NCBI GenBank assembly: GCA_038063175.1
Contig: JBBTVP010000047.1
Span: forward strand, 1-16,340
Direction of reading: 5' to 3'
Source of the DNA: JBBTVP01 sp038063175
GTDB taxonomy: Bacteria; Patescibacteriota; Minisyncoccia; UBA6257; 1-14-0-10-40-38
Length of the DNA: 16,340 nt
Positions 1 to 6,577 of the stretch are shown piece after piece. The translations under genes and the position numbers were made by a program. Each line of letters starts with the position of its first letter. The stretch's first letter is position 1. The notes below the pieces were generated by a model. That model was given only the letters and a program-made list of their open reading frames with translations, was not told the origin of the DNA and did no database searches.

Positions 1-242
1 CCGATGGTTGCTTCGGGTGCGAGATAGTTCGGAAGACAGACAAAAAGGACATCGAGGTCTTCTTTGATAATCTTTTTGTATGAGTTGAAACAACGCACGC
101 CGTCAGATGCCGTGTGATCTTTTTCAAAATTCACATCGCTTACCGCAACGGTTACGAAATTCAGATTCGCGTCGATGAAGGCCCTACGCTTCTTTCCGAC
201 TACGCCGTAGCCAGCAATACCAACCTTGAGTTTCTTTTTCAT
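1..242 (-). CDS. Gfo/Idh/MocA-family NAD(P)-dependent oxidoreductase, 3' partial
   Basis: Too short and cut by the window edge, but open from ATG 242 through 80 codons. The translation begins M-K-K-K-L-K-V-G-I-A-G-Y-G-V-V-G-K-K-R, a Rossmann dinucleotide fold (G-x-G-x-x-G at residues 10-15). It then has V-A-V-S-D at the second strand and D-V-L-F-V-C-L-P-N-Y-L-A-P-E, which matches the fourth-strand D-x-V-x-V-x-x-P-x-x-x-H region of Gfo/Idh/MocA proteins. Such enzymes oxidise or reduce sugars or nucleotide sugars. It starts 1 base after the KdsB-like stop, so it belongs to the same transcript and probably processes the same ulosonic acid or its precursor. The catalytic domain is outside the window, so the reaction cannot be named. 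Confidence 0.72.
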   Translation of the reverse strand, partial: MKKKLKVGIAGYGVVGKKRRAFIDANLNFVTVAVSDVNFEKDHTASDGVRCFNSYKKIIKEDLDVLFVCLPNYLAPEATI

Positions 243-243
243 A

Positions 244-1014
244 TTAGCTAGAGTACGAAGCGATAAGCGTATCGCTTTTCATTAGATCTTCGACTTCTTT
301 CAAGTCTTCCGGTGTATCTACCGAATGCGTACGATATTCTGTAACCGCGGCTTTGATGTGTATGCCGTTTTCAATGAAGCGCAGCATACCCACTCCTTCG
401 ATGATTTCAAGCGGCGTTCGCGGGAGCGATGCATACGCACGAAGCGCATCATTCCTGAACGTCATCATCCCCAGCTGTTTCCACATAGGAATTTCTCCTT
501 TGAATTTTGCGCGCGAAGGAATTGGCACGCGCGTGAAGTAGAGAATATTGCTCGCGAGATCGAGCGAAAGCTTGACCGTGTTTGGCGATTGGAATTCCTC
601 TTCGCTCACCGCTTTCTGAATCAGATTTACCACTTGCAAACTTGAATCGTTTTTCACCGGCTGAATCATCTCATCAACCATATCGGGGTGCAGCATTGGC
701 TCGTCTCCTTGGATCAACGCGGCAAAATCAATATGCGTTCCGGTTTCTTTTTCGATATTCGCGAGCGCTTCCGCGGTTCGGTCTATGGCATCTTCATGGG
801 TATTTTTGGTCATGACCGCTTTGCCGCCGATCGAACGCACGTAGTCTGCGATTTCCTTGTCGCACGTTGCGACATAGACATCATTTAAACTCTTTGCCAT
901 TTTACTCCGAAAATATACATGCCCCACCATGGGAATATCCTGAATGGTTGCGAGCGGTTTATTAGGGAAACGAATCGCAGCCATGCGAGCAGGAATAATG
1001 CCGACAATATTCAT
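244..1014 (-). CDS. kdsB: CMP-Kdo synthetase-like cytidylyltransferase (KdsB family)
   Basis: A 256-residue enzyme close in size to KdsB. The N-terminal nucleotide motif is I-P-A-R-M-A-A-I-R-F-P-N-K-P-L (residues 7-21; KdsB usually P-A-R-x-x-S-x-R-L-P-x-K-P-L). It continues with P-M-V-G-H-V-Y, V-A-T-C-D-K-E-I, D-A-I-D-R-T-A-E-A-L (usually S-G-T-D-R-x-x-E), I-Q-G-D-E-P and, near the end, H-S-V-D-T-P-E-D-L. These are KdsB/KpsU landmarks. It should couple CTP to a 3-deoxy-2-ulosonic acid. The changes S to A and G-T to A-I in two substrate-contact motifs leave room for a substrate other than Kdo. No Kdo-8-phosphate synthase or phosphatase is in the window, while a pyruvate aldolase sits 5 bases upstream. 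It ends 1 base before the oxidoreductase gene. The symbol denotes family, not proven function. Confidence 0.82.
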   Translation of the reverse strand: MNIVGIIPARMAAIRFPNKPLATIQDIPMVGHVYFRSKMAKSLNDVYVATCDKEIADYVRSIGGKAVMTKNTHEDAIDRTAEALANIEKETGTHIDFAALIQGDEPMLHPDMVDEMIQPVKNDSSLQVVNLIQKAVSEEEFQSPNTVKLSLDLASNILYFTRVPIPSRAKFKGEIPMWKQLGMMTFRNDALRAYASLPRTPLEIIEGVGMLRFIENGIHIKAAVTEYRTHSVDTPEDLKEVEDLMKSDTLIASYSS

Positions 1015-1019
1015 ATTCG

Positions 1020-1796
1020 TTATGCCTTTTTAGTAGGTCTCTTCTTTAAATCCGCGAAAAAGTCTTTCAAACGAAGCCCGAGATAAAGCGTCTCTAAACT
1101 CACCGGTAAAAATGTGTACCCTTTTGCTAATCGCTCTTTTACTTCTTCTGCGTTTGGTTGAATCACGTGGTAACCCATCGGCTTTTTCATTTTCCTGCAG
1201 ACCGTTTCATAGGTGGCAATCGCTTCCTTTACCTCTTCGCGATCAAATTCACCGGGAATACCAAGTGATCCCGAAAGGTCGTAGGGGCCGATCATGGATC
1301 CATCAACACCTTCGACGCTTAAAATTTCTTTCAGATTTTTGACCGCCTGAATGTGTTCAATCTGAACAATCACCACGCTCCCTTTATTCACCCACGAGCG
1401 GTAGCGTTCGAATTTTAGCCCGTACCCTTGAGCGCGACCAAGACCCACTCCCCGTGTCCCCACGGGGGGATATTTCACCGCGCTCACGGCACGCACCGCT
1501 TCTTCCTTCGTGTTCACCATAGGAACAATGACTCCATGAGCCCCCGCGTCCATCGCTCGCTTGATGATAGTCGGATTGTTTTCTGAAACACGAACCAAGG
1601 GAGCGATACCGCAGAGTTCAATGATGCGGATCAAGTTCGCAGCTTCGCCAATTGAAATCGCCGAATGCTCTAAATCAATCGCGAGCCAATCGAACCCCGA
1701 TTTCGCCATGATTTCGGTAACTGCTGGATCGGCAATTGTGATCCACGAACCAATAGTCGCTTTATTTCGCTTGAGTTTTGCCTTGAGTCCTTCCAT
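1020..1796 (-). CDS. HpcH/HpaI-type class II pyruvate aldolase
   Basis: A 258-residue member of the HpcH/HpaI aldolase family, whose members reversibly join pyruvate and an aldehyde with a divalent metal. Family residues are in place: D-L-E-H with His44, V-R-V with Arg69, metal Glu147 in Q-I-E-H and Asp173 in G-P-Y-D-L-S-G-S-L-G. The length is typical. Known members degrade 2-keto-3-deoxy acids or heptanedioates. Here the gene sits directly before a CMP-ulosonate synthetase and in a glycan cluster, so I infer that it may run in the synthetic direction to make a 2-keto-3-deoxy sugar acid. ATG 1796 has no Shine-Dalgarno; a promoter-like sequence and the repeated upstream element precede it. Its stop lies 5 bases before the next start. 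Substrate aldehyde unknown. Confidence 0.82.
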   Translation of the reverse strand: MEGLKAKLKRNKATIGSWITIADPAVTEIMAKSGFDWLAIDLEHSAISIGEAANLIRIIELCGIAPLVRVSENNPTIIKRAMDAGAHGVIVPMVNTKEEAVRAVSAVKYPPVGTRGVGLGRAQGYGLKFERYRSWVNKGSVVIVQIEHIQAVKNLKEILSVEGVDGSMIGPYDLSGSLGIPGEFDREEVKEAIATYETVCRKMKKPMGYHVIQPNAEEVKERLAKGYTFLPVSLETLYLGLRLKDFFADLKKRPTKKA

Positions 1797-1808
1797 GGAT
1801 TTATTCGG

Positions 1809-1832
1809 GAATACCTATATAAAACCCTGAAA
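1809..1832 (-). repeat. Copy 2 of a spaced upstream element (TTTCAGGG-N8-AGGTATTC)
   Basis: Minus-strand T-T-T-C-A-G-G-G (1832-1825), eight variable bases, A-G-G-T-A-T-T-C (1816-1809), then 12 bases to ATG 1796. Internal spacing and distance to the start codon are identical to the copy at 10605-10628. Over the 36 bases before the two ATGs, 26 positions match. Confidence 0.55.
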
Positions 1833-1841
1833 AGCCGTCAA
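1814..1841 (-). promoter_or_regulatory. Candidate sigma-70-type promoter for the aldolase block
   Basis: On the minus strand T-T-G-A-C-G (1841-1836, five of six consensus bases), a 16-base spacer, then T-A-T-A-G-G (1819-1814, four of six). Transcription would begin about 10 bases before the aldolase ATG, leaving almost no leader. It lies in one of the few real intergenic gaps and overlaps the repeated element at 1809-1832. Confidence 0.4.
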
Positions 1842-1850
1842 TTGTCTCAC

Positions 1851-3185
1851 TTAGAGCCCTAGGTGTTTTTCGAGCTTTTCTACCTCTTCCTCAATACTTC
1901 CGCTGCTCGTATCTATGACTATGTCTGGATGCGTCGGTTTCTCGTATGGATTTCTTTCGGAAGCCCCGATCATGTGCGGAATTTTCCCCTTTCTCGCTTC
2001 CCTATATAATCCCTTTACATCGCGCGCTTCACATACCTCAAGTGGGCAATCAATAAAAACCTCATGATAATTTTTTCCGACTAATATCCGGCTCGCTTTT
2101 CTGTCTTCGCGATATGGCGAGATTGCCGCAACAAGAATTACATCATGATTCTTGCTTTCTTCAAATGCTTTGTATGCGATACGGAAATTATTCTCCCGTA
2201 TGTGCTCCCGAGAAAAACCAAGTGGTTCTTTGTGCTCTTTTCGCACTACGTCGCCATCGAGAATAACTACGCGCTTCCCTTTTTTCTCGAGATTTTTCTT
2301 CAGGGCTTCAGCAAGCGTGCTTTTCCCCGAACCGCTTAACCCCGTAAACCATAAAACTACTCCCTGTTTTTCAGTATCATTTATTTTTGAAATGGCGGTG
2401 AGGACTTTTCCGTGGAGTGCTCCGTTCGTTGCAAGGATTCCATACGGTACAAGTGGTACTTCTTTATTGTATACAAGCTCTTGTCCAAACGCGCCGGTTA
2501 CTATGCCTCCAGCTTCTTCGATGATCACCTGCGGGGCGCACGTGTCCCATTCGCCCATTTTATAAGTTGGGTTGAAAAGTATGTCGAAGCGTCCTTCGGC
2601 AATTAATCCCATCTTCACTCCGTTACTTGCAACACGTTCCCGTCTCGTAATCTGTAATATGCGCGGCAGAATATCTGATGCTTCCGTTCCATGATGCAAG
2701 CTCGAGATATAACGCGCTTCATGAGATTCTTTTATGTCCGATGTGCTCAATTTCGTTCGCGTGCCTTTTACGGTAAGAAACGCCCCTTTCCCTTTTATAG
2801 CTTCATAGAGCTTGTCTTCGGCTGGCTGGTAGACGACGCCAAGGATCGGCGTTCCGTTTTTAACAAGACCAATCATCACCACAAAATCATCCTTTCCTTC
2901 TGCGAAGGACCTCGTGCCGTCTAGTGGATCTACGATCCACACAAATTCCGACTTCAGTCGAAGCGTGTCGTCTACTCCTTCTTCGGAAAGAATCGGCCAC
3001 CCAAACGAAGCCAGGCCTTCCTGAATTATTTTTTCCGCACAAAGATCCGCATCGGTTACCATCGAACCGTCAGCTTTCGCGTTTGTTTTGAAAACGCTTT
3101 TCCGGACATTCAAAATCCCCGCGCCCGCGCGTCGCGCAATACGAGATGCATCTTGGAGTACAGAATCGATTTCGTTACCCTTCAT
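1851..3185 (-). CDS. CysQ-like PAP phosphatase fused to APS kinase (CysC)
   Basis: A 444-residue fusion. Residues 1-265 are an inositol-monophosphatase/CysQ-type metal phosphatase: Glu68-Glu69 in S-E-E-G, D-P-L-D-G-T-R at 86-92 and W-D-T-C-A at 213-217. In this context the substrate is likely 3'-phosphoadenosine 5'-phosphate (PAP), the inhibitory by-product of sulfotransfer. Residues 272-444 are APS kinase: Walker A G-L-S-G-S-G-K-S-T (282-290), D-G-D-V-V-R (310-315), F-S-R-E-H-I-R-E-N-N (324-333), A-I-S-P-Y-R-E-D-R (354-362), I-D-C-P-L-E-V-C-E-A-R-D (378-389) and K-G-L-Y-R-E-A-R. The kinase makes PAPS from APS and ATP. So one polypeptide makes PAPS and removes the spent cofactor. ATG 3185 lies inside the end of the upstream sulfurylase gene, implying coupled translation. 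Its stop is followed by a 54-base gap with promoter-like sequence. Confidence 0.9.
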   Translation of the reverse strand: MKGNEIDSVLQDASRIARRAGAGILNVRKSVFKTNAKADGSMVTDADLCAEKIIQEGLASFGWPILSEEGVDDTLRLKSEFVWIVDPLDGTRSFAEGKDDFVVMIGLVKNGTPILGVVYQPAEDKLYEAIKGKGAFLTVKGTRTKLSTSDIKESHEARYISSLHHGTEASDILPRILQITRRERVASNGVKMGLIAEGRFDILFNPTYKMGEWDTCAPQVIIEEAGGIVTGAFGQELVYNKEVPLVPYGILATNGALHGKVLTAISKINDTEKQGVVLWFTGLSGSGKSTLAEALKKNLEKKGKRVVILDGDVVRKEHKEPLGFSREHIRENNFRIAYKAFEESKNHDVILVAAISPYREDRKASRILVGKNYHEVFIDCPLEVCEARDVKGLYREARKGKIPHMIGASERNPYEKPTHPDIVIDTSSGSIEEEVEKLEKHLGL

Positions 3186-5433
3186 TTACAAACACTTCTT
3201 TCCCTTCCTTGATTAAACGCAAAATCATATTCGAGATTTCCGGCCGCATAAACCATTCTGGGGGTGCAACACCTTTTAAAAACATTTTTCTCGCTTCTGT
3301 CCCGCTCACATGCAATGCTTCGTCCAGTGTATCCGCGGCATTACCCATCATATGCTTCTTTAAGCGATTCGAATAAAATACTTTTCCGAATCGCACCGGA
3401 ACAATACCAAGGTCTGAAAACTTATCAAAAATTTCGTGCGATGCCGTTGGTGCATAGAAATCACCGACACCTGTGTGGTCGCGACCCACTACGAAATGAC
3501 TGCAACCAAAATTTTTCCGACAGAGTGCGGTAAAAATCGCCTCACGCGGTCCCGCATAGCGCGAAAATGTTGCATATGTTCCGAACACTGTTTTACCTTT
3601 CGGATACACGCCCTCCATCATTATTTCGTAAGCCTTAATAATCGGAAGTGGCTCAAAATCTCCTGCTTTCTTTTTCCCAATCACCGGATGCACGAAAAGA
3701 CCATCCGCTTCGCTCTGTCGCAGAGCTTCTTCCTGAATAAATTCGTGGCCTCGATGCGGCACATTCCGAGTGTGAAACCCGACCACACGCGACCAGCCGT
3801 TTTCTTCGAATATCCGGCGTGTCTGCCGTGGAGTGAGTTCGTACGATTTGTAGGGATCCTGCCTTCTCTCGAAGAGCGTTACTTTGCCGCCGAGAAATAC
3901 CGGCTTCATGGCATAGACCATTCGCACGCCTGGGTGTGTTTTGTCATCGGTTCCATAAAGTTCTCTTGCAAATTTATTCCGGTCGTACGAAAACTTTTCG
4001 GAAAGATGGAGGAGTCCAACGATATTCCCTTTTTCATTCGTAAGCGCTATATCGCTCCCTACAGAGAGCGAATCCGCTTTTTCTTTATCTACATCGAGGA
4101 CAATGGGAATGGGCCAAACAACTCCTTTTGATTCTCCCCCTTTTGGCGCAAGGCGCATATCGACAAGCACCGACTCCACATCTCGGCTCCCCATGAATCC
4201 TTCGATTGGAGAAAATGTTCCGATTGCGATTTGCTCGAGATCCATATACTGCTCACTCGTAAGCGAAATACGCGGGAGTTGTTCGACGTGCCTGGGAATC
4301 GCCCCTCGGTGGAGGCGATTCACTAACGCTCCACCGTGCGGTTCAATGAGCGCCGCTCCCGTGTGAATGCGCGCAAGGTAGTCCGTCTCAATTAATCGAT
4401 CCGCAACGTCTTTGTGAATAGGAGAACTCGGCATAACTTCTCCCGTATGGCGGATAATTTTGTTCAATGTATTAATGGATCCGATCGGGTACTTTCCAAT
4501 CGCGGTTTCGGCGGCGAGCGCGAGACCGCTCGCGCCATCCAAGATGGTGCTAATAATATCGTGCACTTCCGCGCGCGTTGGTTCTTTCTTCTCTACCATT
4601 GATTCGAGAAGATTAGTTGCCACGTACGTTTCTTTTCCCGCTTTTTCCGCAAGGCGGATGATCGCTTTTTGAGCAAGCGGGACATGCTCAATAGGAATCT
4701 CTTTACTCAAATCGCCGCGATCGATTAAGAGCGCGTCTGCTTCTTTAATGATATCGGGAAGATTCTCGAGCCCATCGAGGCATTCGATTTTTGCGATAAT
4801 GTTCATTCCCGACACTTCTCTTGCGCGACGCACATCTTCCCCTGATCTCGCAAACGAAAACGCGATGTGCCCAATTCCTTCCTGTTTAGCTATTTTAATT
4901 GCTTCCAAATCTTTCGGTGAAAGCGAGGGAAGGTCATACCTCCGTTGCATTCCCGAATCAATAATGACTGCTTTATTTGATCCTACGCGCCCGCCCGATA
5001 TTGCTTGAGAGATCACATATCCATTTTTTTCAACCGGACTTGTATCGAGTACGCGAAGAATCAATGAATTGAAATCGATGTAGATAATATCTCCGACTTC
5101 GAGCTTTGGAACTACCGAAGCAGGTGTGAGTGTGATTCGTTTTTCATCTCCCACAATCCGTTCCCGATAGAGCTCAACAAGACTCCCCTCGGGAATGACT
5201 ACTCCGCCCTCCTTCATCGCGCTGTTTCGAATTTGAGATCCTTCCGTATCTAAGATAAAAGGAATACCCACCTTTCTTGCGAGCCGCATGAAATAACCCT
5301 GATCCTCAAGTGAAGAATGAGACATGTTCACCCGCACAAAATCGACCCCCCGGGATTTCATGTTCCGGAGGCTCGCTTCGTCCCGCGTGGCAGGACCCAA
5401 TGTAACGATTATCTTAATTTTCTTCTGAATCAC
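3175..5433 (-). CDS. Pyruvate kinase-like domain fused to ATP sulfurylase (sulfate adenylyltransferase)
   Basis: One 752-residue frame joins two enzymes. Residues 1-330 are pyruvate-kinase-like: K-I-I-V-T-L-G-P-A (7-15), R-V-N-M-S-H (34-39), L-D-T-E-G-S-Q-I-R (61-69), A-K-I-E (214-217, Lys215 and Glu217), D-R-G-D-L (238-242), A-T-N-L-L-E-S-M (272-279) and P-T-R-A-E-V. The C-terminal allosteric domain of normal pyruvate kinase is absent. Residues about 355-752 are a full ATP sulfurylase: E-P-H-G-G, P-I-E-G-F-M, H-T-R-N-V-P-H-R-G-H-E (554-564), G-P-R-E-A-I-F, G-R-D-H-T-G-V-G (650-657) and S-G-T-E-A-R. ATP sulfurylase makes APS and PPi from sulfate and ATP; the kinase half could make ATP from ADP and PEP, the ADP coming from APS kinase. 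GTG 5433 overlaps the methyltransferase stop, and the 3' end overlaps the CysQ-CysC gene by 11 bases. Confidence 0.88.
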   Translation of the reverse strand: MIQKKIKIIVTLGPATRDEASLRNMKSRGVDFVRVNMSHSSLEDQGYFMRLARKVGIPFILDTEGSQIRNSAMKEGGVVIPEGSLVELYRERIVGDEKRITLTPASVVPKLEVGDIIYIDFNSLILRVLDTSPVEKNGYVISQAISGGRVGSNKAVIIDSGMQRRYDLPSLSPKDLEAIKIAKQEGIGHIAFSFARSGEDVRRAREVSGMNIIAKIECLDGLENLPDIIKEADALLIDRGDLSKEIPIEHVPLAQKAIIRLAEKAGKETYVATNLLESMVEKKEPTRAEVHDIISTILDGASGLALAAETAIGKYPIGSINTLNKIIRHTGEVMPSSPIHKDVADRLIETDYLARIHTGAALIEPHGGALVNRLHRGAIPRHVEQLPRISLTSEQYMDLEQIAIGTFSPIEGFMGSRDVESVLVDMRLAPKGGESKGVVWPIPIVLDVDKEKADSLSVGSDIALTNEKGNIVGLLHLSEKFSYDRNKFARELYGTDDKTHPGVRMVYAMKPVFLGGKVTLFERRQDPYKSYELTPRQTRRIFEENGWSRVVGFHTRNVPHRGHEFIQEEALRQSEADGLFVHPVIGKKKAGDFEPLPIIKAYEIMMEGVYPKGKTVFGTYATFSRYAGPREAIFTALCRKNFGCSHFVVGRDHTGVGDFYAPTASHEIFDKFSDLGIVPVRFGKVFYSNRLKKHMMGNAADTLDEALHVSGTEARKMFLKGVAPPEWFMRPEISNMILRLIKEGKEVFVNEG

Positions 5434-6302
5434 GGTTTAGTGAACACCATAGTCAACATACGGTGTAACACCTCACCGGCACGGTGCGGTTTCAGCCCTG
5501 CTTTTTTAGCGAGAAAACCCAGGGCATAAGCAGAAAATATGTACGGATGGTACGGGTTCATCTGGTCGAAGGTGAGAAGGTTCGAAAGCTGGATGTAGAT
5601 GATGCCGTTCTTTGTGAGGCACTGCTTCGCCCATTTGATAACCTGGAGCGGGTCGTTCGTATTCTCGAGTGCGTGGGAAAAAATGATGGCGTCGAACTTT
5701 TTCTTTCCCCGACACAGTTTCTCTAAATCTTCCGCGTAGTTTCCGACAATCGTAAGGCCGAAACTTTTGAGCGTTTCTTGGGCTTCGGCCGATGGCTCAA
5801 TGACATAGCCGGAACTTCCGAATTTTTCGTGGATGTCGCGGAGGGTGCCGCTGAAGCCCGCACCCACTTCCAAGAGGTTCGTTGTTTTACGAAGCGTAAT
5901 GAAACGGGAAAGCGTAGTAACGATGGTGTTAAGCCGAAGTTCGCGGTGCTTCTCAATCATCACCTTCTTGCCCTCCTCGGGATTCCAGCGCTTCTCGTTA
6001 TCCCACTTGTAACGCTTCGTGTTCCACATCTGCCCAGGTTGATGGAATCCGATGTTTCTTATTTTTTGCTCCCAGAAGAGATTTCGATAAAACGCCTGCG
6101 CGGACTTTTGCGTCGGGCGCGGGTTCATAAACTTAAGACCGCACGTAGTACACACCACGTACCAGAAATCCATCTCGAGCCACTGCACCTTTCCATTTGG
6201 AATTAATACCTCGTGGCTGCAAAGAGGACACTTTTCGAGAAGTTCCCATTCGAACGAGAAATTAAGTAATTTTTCTTTTGGCATTGCCGCTATATCATAC
6301 AC
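5430..6302 (-). CDS. Class I SAM-dependent methyltransferase with N-terminal zinc-type Cys motif
   Basis: A 290-residue protein from GTG 6302; ATG 6284 (M-P-K-E-K) is an equally good start. A Cys4 cluster opens it: C25-P-L-C28 and C51-T-T-C54-G-L, as in the zinc-binding N-termini of sugar C-methyltransferases. The Rossmann methyltransferase core follows: L-L-E-V-G-A-G-F-S-G (143-152, motif I), I-E-P-S (168-171, with Glu169 likely binding the SAM ribose) and D-A-I-I-F-S-H-A-L-E-N (204-214). L-T-K-N-G-I-I-Y-I comes later. NDP-sugar C-methyltransferases of this type are usually about 400 residues and have a further C-terminal domain that is missing here, so the acceptor may differ. Its GTGA end overlaps the start of the kinase-sulfurylase fusion. 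It probably methylates a sugar of the same glycan. Confidence 0.75.
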   Translation of the reverse strand: MYDIAAMPKEKLLNFSFEWELLEKCPLCSHEVLIPNGKVQWLEMDFWYVVCTTCGLKFMNPRPTQKSAQAFYRNLFWEQKIRNIGFHQPGQMWNTKRYKWDNEKRWNPEEGKKVMIEKHRELRLNTIVTTLSRFITLRKTTNLLEVGAGFSGTLRDIHEKFGSSGYVIEPSAEAQETLKSFGLTIVGNYAEDLEKLCRGKKKFDAIIFSHALENTNDPLQVIKWAKQCLTKNGIIYIQLSNLLTFDQMNPYHPYIFSAYALGFLAKKAGLKPHRAGEVLHRMLTMVFTKP

Positions 6303-6577
6303 TATATTTTATTTCTTCTGACCGAAATATATAACAAAAGACATACGGTGAGAAACACAAGCGCCAACACATATTTTAACTGAAGAGGCGCCTGCGCGAT
6401 CAATGTTGCATACCAAAGCGCAATAATATTTCCTATGAACTGCAGAAAAAGCAGCCAGAAACTCAACCCCTCTACACTTTTTGCCTGATATGTTTTTATG
6501 ATTTGCGGAATGTAGCAAATCGTAAACAGGAAGGTAGCCGTATAGCCTAATATTTGAGAAAATTCCATAAGTGTCAC
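6302..6577 (-). CDS. SemiSWEET / PQ-loop small transporter
   Basis: A 91-residue membrane protein with three predicted transmembrane helices (about residues 5-26, 38-61 and 66-87) and the PQ-loop signature C-Y-I-P-Q-I-I-K-T-Y-Q-A-K-S in the first helix and loop (Pro24-Gln25). Asn50 lies in the second helix, where the family has a conserved asparagine. Size and layout fit bacterial SemiSWEETs, which dimerise and carry sugars across the inner membrane. The start is GTG 6577 (GTGA overlap with the sulfotransferase stop); ATG 6568 three codons later is equally possible, as neither has a clear Shine-Dalgarno. Its place between a sulfotransferase and a methyltransferase is unusual for a glycan operon. 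It could import a precursor sugar or export a small product; related PQ-loop proteins move amino acids. Confidence 0.8.
   Translation of the reverse strand: MTLMEFSQILGYTATFLFTICYIPQIIKTYQAKSVEGLSFWLLFLQFIGNIIALWYATLIAQAPLQLKYVLALVFLTVCLLLYISVRRNKI

Noticed and set aside
3436..4131. Plus-strand open frame of 231 codons inside the ATP sulfurylase region
   Set aside because: The opposite strand encodes the invariant sulfurylase motifs over the same bases; this frame has no family features.
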